Positions 45,157-54,364 are shown, counted from the stretch's first letter. The stretch is DNA of 64,000 nucleotides from Paraburkholderia fungorum (GCF_902833645.1 NZ_CADFGE010000002.1:313158-377157), one strand, 5' to 3'. Notes: generated from the letters alone by a model not told the origin. A program made the numbers and translations.

Positions 45157-46485
45157 TCAGATGGCGGCCAGTGCGCCTTCGATCGCATCGGTGAGACGGT
45201 TGACGATCTCGTCGATGTCGCGCGCCGTGCAGATAAACGGCGGCGCCAGCAGCACATGATCGCCGATCTTGCCGTTGACCGTGCCGCCCATCGGATACAC
45301 CATCAAGCCACGCGCGAACGCCTCGCGCCGGATCGCCGCATGCAGTTTCAGCGATGCGTCGAACGGCGCCTTGGTGGCGCGCTCGCGTACCAGTTCAACG
45401 CCGACAAACAGGCCCCGCCCGCGCACGTCGCCGATATGCGGATGCTGCGCGTAGTGTTCGCGCAAGCGGCCACGCAACTGCTCGCCGCGCGCCTGTACGT
45501 TCGGCAGCAGCCGGTCGTCAGCGATCACGCGCTGCACTTCGAGCGCCGCGGCGCAGGCAGTGGCGTGGCCGATATACGTATGCCCGTGCTGAAAGAAGCC
45601 CGAGCCGCCGACAATCGTCTGGTAAATGCGCTCGCTGACCAGCGTCGCGCCGATCGGCTGATAGCCGGCGCCGAGCCCCTTGGCAATCGTCAGCAGGTCC
45701 GGCGCGACGCCGTCTTCCTCGCACGCGTACAGGTAGCCTGTGCGGCCCATGCCCGACATGATTTCGTCGAGAATCAGCAGCACGCCGTAGCGATCGCACA
45801 CGGCGCGGATCTTGCGGAAATACTCGCGCACCGGCGGCACCGCGCCGGCCGTCGCACCCACCACCGTTTCGGCGACGAATGCGGCCACCGTGTCCGCGCC
45901 GAGCTCCAGAATCTTCTGTTCGAGTTCATCCGCGAGACGCTGCGCGAACTGCTCTTCGGTTTCGTCGGCGCGCTGCTCGCGATAGGCGTAACACGGGCTT
46001 ACGTGATGCGCTTCGATCAGGATCGGCAGAAACGGCTCGCGCCGCCACGCATTGCCGCCGATCGCGAGCGCCCCCAACGTGTTGCCGTGATAGCTCTGCC
46101 GACGCGCGATGAAATGACGGCGCTGCAATTCGCCCTTCTCGACGAAGTACTGCCGCGCCAGTTTCAGCGCCGCCTCGATCGCCTCCGAGCCGCCCGACAC
46201 GAAATACACGTGTTCGAGCCCTTGCGGCGCGCTCGCCACCAGGCGCTCTGCGAGTTCCTCCGCGGCCTGGGTCGTGAAGAACGACGTGTGCGCGTACGGC
46301 AATTGCTGCGCCTGGCGCCTGATCGCGTCGATCACGCGTTGATTGCTATGGCCGAGGCACGAGACGGCTGCGCCGCCTGAAGCATCGATGTAGCGCTTGC
46401 CGGTGGAATCGATAATTTCAATGCCGTCGCCGGCGATCGCGACCGGCAGTGACTGCTTCGGCGAGCGATGGAATACGGTAGACAT
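45157..46485 (-). CDS. class III aminotransferase (omega-transaminase type)
   Basis: A 442-residue PLP enzyme of the aspartate-aminotransferase fold, class III. Landmarks are FVSGGSEAIEAALKLARQY, YHGNTLGALAIGGN, the metal-site-like DEIMSGMGRTG and the PLP lysine in IAKGLGAGYQPIGA. Enzymes with this layout transfer amino groups from omega-amines or beta/gamma-amino acids. It lies 34 bp downstream of the C45 hydrolase gene and 28 bp upstream of the CMD-family gene, so it is co-transcribed with both. The context suggests deamination of an amine released by the C45 enzyme. Confidence 0.93.
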   Translation of the reverse strand: MSTVFHRSPKQSLPVAIAGDGIEIIDSTGKRYIDASGGAAVSCLGHSNQRVIDAIRRQAQQLPYAHTSFFTTQAAEELAERLVASAPQGLEHVYFVSGGSEAIEAALKLARQYFVEKGELQRRHFIARRQSYHGNTLGALAIGGNAWRREPFLPILIEAHHVSPCYAYREQRADETEEQFAQRLADELEQKILELGADTVAAFVAETVVGATAGAVPPVREYFRKIRAVCDRYGVLLILDEIMSGMGRTGYLYACEEDGVAPDLLTIAKGLGAGYQPIGATLVSERIYQTIVGGSGFFQHGHTYIGHATACAAALEVQRVIADDRLLPNVQARGEQLRGRLREHYAQHPHIGDVRGRGLFVGVELVRERATKAPFDASLKLHAAIRREAFARGLMVYPMGGTVNGKIGDHVLLAPPFICTARDIDEIVNRLTDAIEGALAAI

Positions 46486-46519
46486 GGTTTTCCTGTTCCT
46501 TTCTATGGGCGACGGCGGC

Positions 46520-47587
46520 TCAGGCGCGCAGCGGCGCGGGCTGCAAGGAGGCTACGACGGCCTCGAACGCGCATTGGCCTTGTCGATAAACCGTCATCGA
46601 AACACGGTCGCTGCCGATGTCGAAAAGCGCTGTGGCGAGCGTGTTTTCGTCGTCGGGATCGAAGGGGTCGTCGCGGTAGATCGGCAAGCCCTCAGGGGCG
46701 CGATCCTGCAACATATTCAGCAACGCGGCGGGATTGATTGGACCGGCGTATGTGCTCAGCAGATGCTCGACGCGAGCCTGCCGGTCGCGTGAAGAATCGG
46801 TGACGATTTGCGCCTCGGCTTCGCAGCCAGCATGAATCAGATGATTCGCATGACCGGCGATCGCGGACACCGTCTGCATGGAACAGCGCTGCGCGCTGAC
46901 TTCGACGCTCAGAAGACGCTCGTCGCCCGCACAGCCGAGCGTGTGATGAAAACCGCTCGCGGCCGGCGTGCCGCGCAGAATGGACAATGCTTCGTCGAGC
47001 GAGGCCGCATCGAGCACCGCGCGCGCGAGAATCATTCGCGGCACGCCGGCCGCAGGCAGGCGAATACGCAGGTTGTTGATAGCCTGTACGAGGCCCGCGC
47101 GGTTGGCCGCGAAGGTGTGGCCCGGCAACGATCCCGGGTAGTAGAAACTGACAAAGCCGGGCTTGCCGGCAGGTTGAACCTCGACCAGCGCGCAACGCTC
47201 ACGCAGAAACGGATCGCCGTCTTCGTTGTGCGCGATGAAACGCGCATTGCCTTCGACTGCGGCTAACGTCGTGCAACCGTCCGGTGCGTTGTGAATCAAC
47301 TCGCCGCGGCAATTCCACAAAAAGATATCTTCCGCCGACCAGCCCAGCCCCGCCGCCATGCCGTCGAGCTCGGCCAGCAGCACCGGAAAATGTGCGTGAG
47401 CCGCGGCACGTAGTTGCTGCACGAACGGCTCGCCGCGCCAGCGCCGAACCGCCCGCCACGCAACGCTTTGCTCCATGTATGCGGCGAACACCGGCCTCGC
47501 GAGTTCACCCAGCCGGAAGCCGATGTCATACGGCTCACCGCTCACCTGAAAAAGACTCAAATCCTGCCTGGACGCCACGGTTCGCAC
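46520..47587 (-). CDS. C45-family autoproteolytic hydrolase/acyltransferase
   Basis: A 355-residue Ntn-hydrolase of peptidase family C45 (acyl-CoA:6-aminopenicillanate acyltransferase-like). Cys105 in APDGCTTLAA is the expected autocleavage site and N-terminal nucleophile, and NEDGDP follows at 121. Such enzymes hydrolyse or form amide bonds of N-acyl amines. The ORF starts at GTG 47587; a second GTG at 47578 has AGGTG at a better distance and may be the true start. A consensus promoter with a palindromic operator lies directly upstream (47609-47638), giving a leader of only about 15-25 nt. It is the first enzyme gene of the RpiR-controlled cluster. Confidence 0.9.
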   Translation of the reverse strand: MRTVASRQDLSLFQVSGEPYDIGFRLGELARPVFAAYMEQSVAWRAVRRWRGEPFVQQLRAAAHAHFPVLLAELDGMAAGLGWSAEDIFLWNCRGELIHNAPDGCTTLAAVEGNARFIAHNEDGDPFLRERCALVEVQPAGKPGFVSFYYPGSLPGHTFAANRAGLVQAINNLRIRLPAAGVPRMILARAVLDAASLDEALSILRGTPAASGFHHTLGCAGDERLLSVEVSAQRCSMQTVSAIAGHANHLIHAGCEAEAQIVTDSSRDRQARVEHLLSTYAGPINPAALLNMLQDRAPEGLPIYRDDPFDPDDENTLATALFDIGSDRVSMTVYRQGQCAFEAVVASLQPAPLRA

Positions 47588-47608
47588 CTAATCAACAATC
47601 GGTACGTA

Positions 47609-47638
47609 TTTATACTTCCAAACAACATTTGTTGTCAA
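47609..47638 (-). promoter_or_regulatory. promoter/operator of the C45-aminotransferase cluster
   Basis: On the minus strand a perfect -35 TTGACA (47638-47633) is followed after 18 bp by TATAAA (47614-47609). Between them lies the palindrome ACAACA-AA-TGTTGT (47635-47622). The 14-bp string TGACAACAAATGTT occurs again upstream of the rpiR gene (48609-48622). A repressor bound here would occlude the -35/-10 spacer. The RpiR protein encoded at 47724-48578 is the obvious candidate. Confidence 0.75.
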
Positions 47639-47723
47639 ACTGCATGTCGGCGAAACAAGCGGAGCGGGCCTGCTTCAAACCGCGCGGACCTGCACCTGGT
47701 TCAAACGACAAAGAAGAAGGACA

Positions 47724-48578
47724 TCAAGGCACGTATGCGCCTTTGTCATGCAGCGATTGTTCTGCAATGCCGAGTTGTTCGACGGCCCCCGCCCCTTCCA
47801 GCGCGAGCAGATGCGCGACCAGCGATTCGGAAATCGCCGTGGCTGCCACCAGCGAAGGAAAGAACGACGGGCTTTCGTGCGAAAAAATCAGCACCTTGTC
47901 GGCGTTCAACGCGATCGGCGAGACCGCGCTGTCCGTGATTGCGATCAGCTTGCTGCCCTTTTCCAGCGCGGCCTCGGCGACACGCGCAGCCTCGACGGAA
48001 TACGGCGCGAAACTGATAACGATGGTAGCGCTGTCGCGCGCCACCGTACGCAGTTGCATCTCCAGCGTGCCGGCTTCGCCGTTGAGCAGCGACACGGAGG
48101 GGCGAAACAACCGGTAGCCGTAGACCAGCCCGAACGCCACGGCATAACAGGAGCGAAAACCGGCGACATGCACGTGCGGCGCGCGCCGCAGCAGACGTGC
48201 AGCTTCCACGATCACGCGACTGTTATGCGCCGCGGTGACTTCGAGATTGTGTTGTTGCGCGACCAACAGGTCGTTAGCCAGCGCATCTTTCGATTTGACG
48301 AGCGAACGCGCCCGGCTGGTAAGCGGCTCGGGCCGCGTACGCACGCGCGCGACGAACAGGTTGCGCAATTCGTTCCAGCCGGGAAAACCCAGCTGTTGCG
48401 ACAGGCGCACCAGCGAGGCCGGTTGCACCTGCGCCCGCTCGGCTACTTTGCGCATCGACGAGACCGCGACTTCGTCAGGATGGTCGAGCAGGAACGCCGC
48501 GCCCATCTGGAACTGCGGACTCAGTTCGGAGAATCGCGCCCTGATCAGGGCGGCGAGCTGGTCAAAACTGTCTGGCAT
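47724..48578 (-). CDS. MurR/RpiR-family transcriptional regulator with SIS domain
   Basis: A 284-residue regulator. Residues 1-75 form the RpiR helix-turn-helix (LIRARFSELSPQFQMGAAFLLDHP, then RKVAERAQVQPASLVRLSQQLGF). The SIS domain (about 120-255) holds the phosphosugar-type signature SFAPYSVEAARVAEAALEKGSKLIAITDS. RpiR proteins sense phosphorylated or amino-containing metabolites. It lies upstream of the C45 gene on the same strand (136 bp), and the shared motif at 47624-47637 and 48609-48622 suggests it controls both promoters. The start at 48578 excludes 13 unlikely residues. Confidence 0.92.
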   Translation of the reverse strand: MPDSFDQLAALIRARFSELSPQFQMGAAFLLDHPDEVAVSSMRKVAERAQVQPASLVRLSQQLGFPGWNELRNLFVARVRTRPEPLTSRARSLVKSKDALANDLLVAQQHNLEVTAAHNSRVIVEAARLLRRAPHVHVAGFRSCYAVAFGLVYGYRLFRPSVSLLNGEAGTLEMQLRTVARDSATIVISFAPYSVEAARVAEAALEKGSKLIAITDSAVSPIALNADKVLIFSHESPSFFPSLVAATAISESLVAHLLALEGAGAVEQLGIAEQSLHDKGAYVP

Positions 48579-48608
48579 GCGATGGTCCGGGCAACCGGCC
48601 GATAAAGA

Positions 48609-48622
48609 TGACAACAAATGTT
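48609..48622. promoter_or_regulatory. second copy of the RpiR-cluster motif
   Basis: TGACAACAAATGTT occurs here 31 bp upstream of the rpiR gene start, identical over 14 bp to the operator inside the C45 promoter but in the opposite orientation. It is a candidate autoregulatory site. Confidence 0.65.
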
Positions 48623-48695
48623 ACCACCCGGGGCATCGCAGCCAACAGCGGATTCAGCGAAGATCCAGCGTGCGCCTCCTCGCGAAGGCGCGTAT

Positions 48696-50978
48696 CTACA
48701 GAAGCGCCACTACCCGCACGTCACCCTGCTCGGCCGCCGACGCGACCACCTTGTCACCGATCCGCCGGAACGTGATCGATACCGACGAATCGCCGACTTT
48801 CAGGTCGCCGACTTCGAGCCAATCGATACCCTCAGGCAGCATGGGCTGTTCGATGATGACTTCACGCCGCTCCGCGTCGATCGTGATGCCCAGACAGGCT
48901 TCGAGCATCATGAACGGCGAACCCGCCGCCCACGCCTGCGGCAGACAGGCAACCGGATAGGCGGTGGGCGGCTCGCCGCGCCGCCGCGGGAAACCGCAGA
49001 ACAGCTCGGGCAGGCGCATGTCGAAATTGACCGCGGCCTGGAAGAGCGCCTGCAGCAGCCGCACGGCCGCCGCCTTGCCGCCGTAGCGTGACAGGCCCCG
49101 CGCGCAGAGCGCATTGTCGTGCGGCCAGACCGAGCCGTTGTGGTAGGCCATCGGATTGAAGCGCGCCTGGCTCGCGGCCAGCGTACGCACGCCCCAGCCG
49201 GTGTGGAACAGCGTGGAGTCGAGCTCGCGCACCACCGCTTCGCCGCGCTCGCGCGAAGGCAGACCGAAGGCCAGCAGGTGGCCCGCATTCGACGCCATGA
49301 CGCGGCACAGCTCGCCGTGGCCGTCGAGCGCGATGCCGTAGAAGCCGGACTCTTCCATCCAGTACTTTTCTTCGACGCACTGACGGATTTTCCTCGCGCG
49401 CTCGCTGTATTGCTTTGCCTGATCGTGCTGGCCGCGCAGCTTCGAAAAGTGAGCCATCGTGTCGAAGGCGGCACTCGCATAGGCCTGCACTTCGACGAGC
49501 GCTATAGGACCGTCGGGGAAGCGGCCGTCGGCGTGGAAGACTGAATCGTGGCTGTCTTTCCAGCCTTGATTGGCGAGGCCGCCGTCGGACTCGCGCTGAT
49601 AGTCCAGCAGACCATAGCGATTCTTGTCGCACACGCCCGCGACCCATTGCGCCGCGCGCTCCAACGCCGGCCACAATTCGTCGATCAGCGCGAGGTCGTT
49701 CGTGCGGGCTGCATAGGCGCCGGCCAACACGATAAATAGCGGGGTCGTGTCGACGCCGCCGTAGTACAGCGCGAATGGCACTTCGCCGGTGGCGGCCATT
49801 TCGCCCTTGCGCATCTCGTGCATGATCTTGCCGGGCGCGGCATCGCGAAACGGCGAATTCTCGCGGGCCTGATGTTCGGCAAGAAAACGCAGTACGCCCG
49901 CCGCCAGCGTCGGTTGCAGCCACAGAGTCTGCAGTGACGTGATGACCGCATCCCGTCCGAACGGCGTCGAGAACCACGGGATACCGGCGTAGGGGTACGG
50001 CCCCGTGGCGAGATCGGTGGTCAGCAGGCCCAGGTCGGCCAGCGAACGGTCGATCCACGCGTTAAAGAGCGGATTGCTCGAACGCACACGCGCGGTGACG
50101 CGACGCCGTTCCCGCATCACCAGGTGGGCGTCGACCAGTGCGGCGCGCACGGCAGCGCGCCCGACCCGCGGGCGCTCCGCGTCGATCTGCGACAGATGGG
50201 CTTCACTCACTGCGTGCGTGGGTTGTGCGACTTCCGCGGCCGGCTTGTCCGCTTGCGGGACGACCTGCACCGAGACGGACAGATAGATCGACACGCACGC
50301 TTGCGCGGGCAGCTTGACGGTGTAATCCGCGCGATCGGCGAAGAGCTTGTCCGGTTCCGGCGAGAAGGCGATCTGCACATTGCGCGCCACGTCATCGAGA
50401 CCGATATAACCGAGCAGCACCTCGCGGTTCTCGACACGTGCAGGTTCGACACGACCCTGTTTGTCGCGCTTGAGGCCGCGCACTTCGAACATGTCGCGGA
50501 AATCGCTGGCAAAGGAGATCGACAGCGGCACGACTGCATCGCTCGTGCCGTAGTTGGTGAGTTCGATGGCTTCGTTGAGCACGGTGCCCGAGAGCACGCG
50601 TACGCGTTCGACGTGGATCACGCCTTCCGGTGTGCTGTCGCCGCCGAGCGGCGGCAGCGGGCGATTGGTCAGATGCGCGGTGAACGAGGTGTTGTCGCTG
50701 CTGACACTGCCTGACAGCAATGAGGGCGCGCGGCCGCCGAAGGTGAGGCGCAATGAGGACAAAACGCGGGTGTCGTTGACGAACAGGCCGTCGTCATGGC
50801 CGGTGATATCGCCGAGGGGGTCATTGACGATGAAGGTGTCGCCGGACTTCAGCACGTGCTGGGTAGCGCTCGCGACGTTGAGGTTTTCCGTCGGGATGAA
50901 TGCGCCGTCCGGCTCGGGTTCGTGGTGGTCGATTCCACCCGAGTGGGATAGGCCGCCGAGGGCTTCTGGCTGCTGCAT
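48696..50978 (-). CDS. amylo-alpha-1,6-glucosidase/glycogen-debranching-type hydrolase
   Basis: A 760-residue protein. Residues about 30-240 form the glycogen-debranching N-terminal domain (FIVNDPLGDITGHDDGLFVNDTRVL). The C-terminal part is an (alpha/alpha)6 barrel of GH15/GH63 type (GIPWFSTPFGRDAVITSLQ, then ANQGWKDSHDSVFHADG, then MAYHNGSVWPHDNAL) with acidic residues that fit the catalytic pair. It probably cleaves alpha-1,6 or other glucosidic bonds in glycogen/trehalose-type metabolism in the cytosol. The start at 50978 has CAGGAG upstream. It is transcribed away from the inverted-repeat element; no glg gene adjoins. Confidence 0.9.
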   Translation of the reverse strand: MQQPEALGGLSHSGGIDHHEPEPDGAFIPTENLNVASATQHVLKSGDTFIVNDPLGDITGHDDGLFVNDTRVLSSLRLTFGGRAPSLLSGSVSSDNTSFTAHLTNRPLPPLGGDSTPEGVIHVERVRVLSGTVLNEAIELTNYGTSDAVVPLSISFASDFRDMFEVRGLKRDKQGRVEPARVENREVLLGYIGLDDVARNVQIAFSPEPDKLFADRADYTVKLPAQACVSIYLSVSVQVVPQADKPAAEVAQPTHAVSEAHLSQIDAERPRVGRAAVRAALVDAHLVMRERRRVTARVRSSNPLFNAWIDRSLADLGLLTTDLATGPYPYAGIPWFSTPFGRDAVITSLQTLWLQPTLAAGVLRFLAEHQARENSPFRDAAPGKIMHEMRKGEMAATGEVPFALYYGGVDTTPLFIVLAGAYAARTNDLALIDELWPALERAAQWVAGVCDKNRYGLLDYQRESDGGLANQGWKDSHDSVFHADGRFPDGPIALVEVQAYASAAFDTMAHFSKLRGQHDQAKQYSERARKIRQCVEEKYWMEESGFYGIALDGHGELCRVMASNAGHLLAFGLPSRERGEAVVRELDSTLFHTGWGVRTLAASQARFNPMAYHNGSVWPHDNALCARGLSRYGGKAAAVRLLQALFQAAVNFDMRLPELFCGFPRRRGEPPTAYPVACLPQAWAAGSPFMMLEACLGITIDAERREVIIEQPMLPEGIDWLEVGDLKVGDSSVSITFRRIGDKVVASAAEQGDVRVVALL

Positions 50979-51195
50979 CAAGGGCACTCCTGTGGTGATC
51001 GTAGTCGGTGTGGGGGTCGCTTTCGCGGGTCTGGGGGTGGGTGCGCGGCTGCGCGGCTGCTTCCGATTGTAGAAGGTCTGCACGCGTCAGACGAACTTAT
51101 CACACGAGAGTTTCGGTTTTTGGTTTTTTGTTTTTCCCTCGCCGGAGGCGGGTCTGCTCGGTGGGTTCGCTGCTGAGATGGTATTTTTTTGGGGC

Positions 51196-51362
51196 TTTGG
51201 CCTTTCCTTGATTTGTTAGTGGTCTATTAGCGTTGCCCCTGTGCGGGGCGGCACCTACTTTTCTTTGCCTGCCGCAAAGAAAAGTAGGCAAAAGAAAGCG
51301 GCTCAAACCGCTAGCTCATAAGCGGGTCCCCCGCGCAGCTGCGGTAGTGGTGCATCTGGAAT
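51196..51362 (+). repeat. left arm of long inverted repeat
   Basis: About 165 bp that match the reverse complement of 51887-52045 with a few differences, from TTTGGCCTTTCCTTG at the outer end to CATCTGGAAT at the inner end. The arm contains a perfect 15-bp hairpin at 51254-51288 and GCCCCTGTGCGGGGC. No target-site duplication was identified at the outer edges. Confidence 0.85.
51254..51288. terminator. 15-bp hairpin in left arm
   Basis: CCTACTTTTCTTTGC and its exact complement with a 5-nt loop. The stem has T/A-rich sides, so it could form a strong RNA hairpin on either strand. Termination is not proven. Confidence 0.5.
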
Positions 51363-51886
51363 CCGTGCCCTCGCACACTCCACGCCGTTGACAAAGGACT
51401 CATCAGCTCCCACTCCGCACTGCGTGCGTCGCGGACGGGTCTGCCAGCGAAACCCGGGGGCTTCGTTTCGCGCAGCGGGGGCCATTGGCTTCGCCTCGGC
51501 GAAGCGCTCCCGCCATGATTGGCGCCCCCTACTTCATAGAAGATGTCTGTGCGACGCTTTTCGCCGTGCGATCGCGATCGCTGCCGCGGTTATAGCTGCA
51601 GCAGCGAAGCAACGGCAAGTCATGGAACGGAGGCAAACGCGAGAGCAAAACGACATCCCGGATCAGCGACGCAACAGCGAATCGGGGAACGAGGACAACC
51701 GGGAGAATGAAACGCAACTCGGTGGCAGCCATGCAACGCCGAGTCAGGAAACGGGGTAATGAGGAAACGGGGTAAATGAGGGAAGCAAAAACCCGGCGAG
51801 CGGTTTTATGAAGTGGGTATCGGCGCGCGCAGCGCCGCCGGAGGTATGACGCCCTTGTCACTAAAGCGGAATGTGCGAGGCGACAG

Positions 51887-52045
51887 ATTCCAGATGGACC
51901 ACTACCGCGGCTGCGCGGGGGACCCGCTTATGAGCTGGCGGTGTAAAGCCGCTTTCTTTTGCCTACTTTTCTTTGCGGCAGGCAAAGAAAAGTAGGTGCC
52001 GCCCCGCACAGGGGCAACGCTAATACACCACTAACAAAGCAAGGA
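51887..52045 (-). repeat. right arm of long inverted repeat
   Basis: Inverted copy of the left arm, starting ATTCCAGATGG and ending CAAGGAAAGGCCAAA. Arm-to-arm identity is high but not complete, for example in the CTCAAACCGC versus GTGTAAAGCC segment. The outer end lies about 110 bp past the gltA stop codon. Confidence 0.85.
51962..51996. terminator. 15-bp hairpin in right arm
   Basis: The same perfect 15-bp stem as in the left arm, with the complementary loop. For gltA (minus strand) it lies about 160 bp after the stop codon and may serve as its transcription end. Confidence 0.5.
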
Positions 52046-52153
52046 AAGGCCAAAAGGCCAAAGCACCAAAACCCCAACAACAGACCAGCCCACGCACCCT
52101 GCAAGGAAAAAGCCAAAACCCCAGATCACCAACAACCCCGCCGACCAGGCGGC

Positions 52154-53452
52154 CTACCTCTTATCGAGCGCCCGAGCCTCGCGCTGAGTCTCCCCCACGA
52201 ACAACTGCCGCGGCCGCCCAATCTTCTGCTCCGGATCGGCAATCATCTCATTCCACTGCGCAATCCACCCAACAGTCCGAGCCATCGCAAAGATACACGT
52301 AAACATCGCAGTAGGAATCCCAAGCGCCCGCTGCACGATACCCGAATAGAAATCCACATTCGGATACAACTTCCGCGACACGAAGTATTCATCCTCAAGC
52401 GCGATCTTCTCAAGCGCCATAGCAAGCTTGAACAGCGGGTCATCATGCAACCCCAACTCTTCAAGCACCTCGTGACAGGTCTCACGCATCAGCTTCGCGC
52501 GCGGATCGTAATTCTTGTAGACACGATGACCAAAGCCCATCAGCTTCACACCCGAGTTCTTATCCTTCACCTTCGCAATGAACTCAGGAATATTGTCGAC
52601 CGAGCCAATCTCCTCCAGCATATTCAGCGCGGCTTCATTCGCGCCACCATGCGCCGGACCCCACAAGCAAGCAATGCCCGCCGCGATACAGGCAAACGGA
52701 TTGGCACCCGAAGAACCCGCCAGCCGTACCGTCGACGTTGACGCATTCTGCTCGTGGTCCGCGTGCAGAATCAGAATGCGGTCCAACGCGCGCACCAGCA
52801 CGTCATTCACCTGGTACTCCTCCGCCGGATTCGCAAACATCATCCGCATGAAATTCGCGCTGTACGACAGGTCATTCTGCGGATAAACGAAAGGCTGACC
52901 CACGGTGTACTTATACGCCATCGCCACCAGCGTCGGCAGCTTCGCGATCATGCGAATCGCCGATACGTCACGATGCTGCGGATTGTTGATGTCCAGCGAG
53001 TCGTGATAGAACGCCGACAATGCGCCAACCGCCGCCACCAGAATCGCCATCGGGTGCGCGTCACGGCGAAATCCACGAAAGAAGAAATGCATCTGCTCAT
53101 GCACCATCGTGTGCTGCGTAACCGTGGTGACGAACTCCTCCTTCTGCTGCGCATTCGGCAATTCGCCCTTCAGCAGCAGATAGCACGTTTCAAGGAAGTC
53201 GGCGTTCTGCGCCAGATTGTCGATCGGATAACCGCGATACAGCAGCTCGCCTTTGTCACCGTCGATATACGTAATTTCGGAGTTGCACGCCGCCGTGGAC
53301 ATGAAGCCCGGGTCGTACGTGAACTTGCCAGTCTGAGCGTACAGCTTGCGGATGTCGATGACATCCGGCCCGAGCGTGCCCTGGTAGACAGGCAAATCAA
53401 TCGTCTGATCGCTGTCGGAAAAGCTCAGCGTTGCGTGTGTCTTCGAGTTCAT
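52154..53452 (-). CDS. gltA: citrate synthase
   Basis: A 432-residue type II (hexameric, Gram-negative) citrate synthase. Active-site residues are in [15 protein letters not shown] (His) and [15 protein letters not shown] (His), with the Asp in [14 protein letters not shown]. It condenses oxaloacetate and acetyl-CoA in the TCA cycle. AAAGGA stands upstream of the start. In related genomes gltA often follows sdh genes; here it stands alone, flanked by the inverted-repeat element and a divergent hypothetical gene. Confidence 0.97.
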   Translation of the reverse strand: MNSKTHATLSFSDSDQTIDLPVYQGTLGPDVIDIRKLYAQTGKFTYDPGFMSTAACNSEITYIDGDKGELLYRGYPIDNLAQNADFLETCYLLLKGELPNAQQKEEFVTTVTQHTMVHEQMHFFFRGFRRDAHPMAILVAAVGALSAFYHDSLDINNPQHRDVSAIRMIAKLPTLVAMAYKYTVGQPFVYPQNDLSYSANFMRMMFANPAEEYQVNDVLVRALDRILILHADHEQNASTSTVRLAGSSGANPFACIAAGIACLWGPAHGGANEAALNMLEEIGSVDNIPEFIAKVKDKNSGVKLMGFGHRVYKNYDPRAKLMRETCHEVLEELGLHDDPLFKLAMALEKIALEDEYFVSRKLYPNVDFYSGIVQRALGIPTAMFTCIFAMARTVGWIAQWNEMIADPEQKIGRPRQLFVGETQREARALDKR

Positions 53453-53885
53453 CTACACGTTCCTTTTACTTTCACATCGCACACGTGCCGGCATGCCCGA
53501 TCGTCGGATCACCGCTTGGCATGCTCAGGCTCCGCTTCGCATTCTACGGTCCGAAAGAGCTTAGATTGCGACGATTGACCGCAACAATCCATCTCGACTG
53601 GCGCAACATTCATTGCACAGAAAATAAGCACCATCGCCGGAAACATGCGCAAATAACCGGCGAGTACACGGCCTGAGAAAATGCTGCAACCGCTCGGCAC
53701 CGTTGCCAGCCAAATGAGGTTAGCGCGCTTACTGCAACAATGTTTTGCGGCAGTCAAGCTGCGCAAGCCCCGTCGCTCTGCGATACTGAAATCGTGTTTT
53801 GCTTCCCCTGCAAACACGTCGCTGTCTTTGGCCCGCCGTCCTACGGCGGGCCTTTTTAATCAGCCAGAAGAACAGGAAGGACCAG
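53453..53885. other. divergent gltA upstream region
   Basis: A 433-bp spacer between gltA (minus) and the hypothetical gene at 53886 (plus). It contains a hairpin GTGTTTTGC/GCAAACAC near 53795-53818 and, just after it, a strong terminator (53830-53857) in plus orientation. This could mark a short untranslated RNA or leader. No clear promoter hexamers were identified. Confidence 0.6.
53830..53857 (+). terminator. intrinsic terminator upstream of hypothetical gene
   Basis: A perfect 10-bp GC-rich stem (GGCCCGCCGT with its complement, loop CCT) followed directly by five T. It ends 28 bp before the start codon of the next plus-strand gene. No plus-strand gene precedes it, so it must end a leader or small RNA, or act as an attenuator. 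Confidence 0.9.
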
Positions 53886-54287
53886 ATGAACGCCTCTCTC
53901 GAAATGCTGTTTCCGGATCACGTCCACAACGAAGACAACGTGGTCACCGCACTGAATCATCAGGACATCGTCGTGGCTTTGTCGGCAGCACTAAAAGCGC
54001 AAGACGTGGCGGTATTGCATATGCTTTACCCGCGCACCGACGCGCGCACCCATCGCAGCCTCGACGCATTGGTGAATGTCCTGCATGGCCATGGGCTGCA
54101 TGAAGTCGCGGATCTGATCGCGCATGAAGCGCACTATCTGCTGTTCAAAGATCCGGTCAAGGCATGGAAAGCCTTCCACGAGATTCGCAACGACTCACTC
54201 GCGATCGGCGTGCACCTCTATTACCACGGTCTCGTCGGCGAAGCCGCGGAACGTGCACTCGATAAAGACGCGCATCGCAAGGCCTGA
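53886..54287 (+). CDS. conserved hypothetical protein, helical, His-rich
   Basis: A 133-residue cytosolic protein, mostly helical (LNHQDIVVALSAALKAQDVAVLHMLYP, then SLDALVNVLHGHGLHEVADLIAHEAHYLLF, then SLAIGVHLYYHGLVGEAAERALD). Its many histidines (about 13) and regular helices could allow metal binding, but no family was recognised. AAGGACC stands before the start. Translation follows immediately after an intrinsic terminator, so expression may depend on read-through. Confidence 0.75.
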   Translation: MNASLEMLFPDHVHNEDNVVTALNHQDIVVALSAALKAQDVAVLHMLYPRTDARTHRSLDALVNVLHGHGLHEVADLIAHEAHYLLFKDPVKAWKAFHEIRNDSLAIGVHLYYHGLVGEAAERALDKDAHRKA

Positions 54288-54364
54288 ACCGCACCAGGCG
54301 ATCGATTGAAAGCGCACCGCCCCCGATACGCGGGCGAGTGCACGACGCGCTCATCGCGCGCTGA

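Larger units (their letters stand above)
50979..52153. other. 1.2-kb noncoding region with paired inverted-repeat element
   Basis: Between the debranching gene and gltA lies a non-coding stretch built around two long inverted arms (51196-51362 and 51887-52045) and a roughly 520-bp core. The core contains GC-rich palindromic pieces and a direct repeat of AGGAAACGGGGTA (51746 and 51762). An open frame at 51388-51759 is Arg/Ala-rich without family features and is not called. The 3' end of gltA lies at 52154. Confidence 0.7.

Noticed and set aside
51388..51759. 123-residue open frame inside the inverted-repeat element
   Set aside because: Composition follows the repeat DNA, with no family features and no ribosome site.
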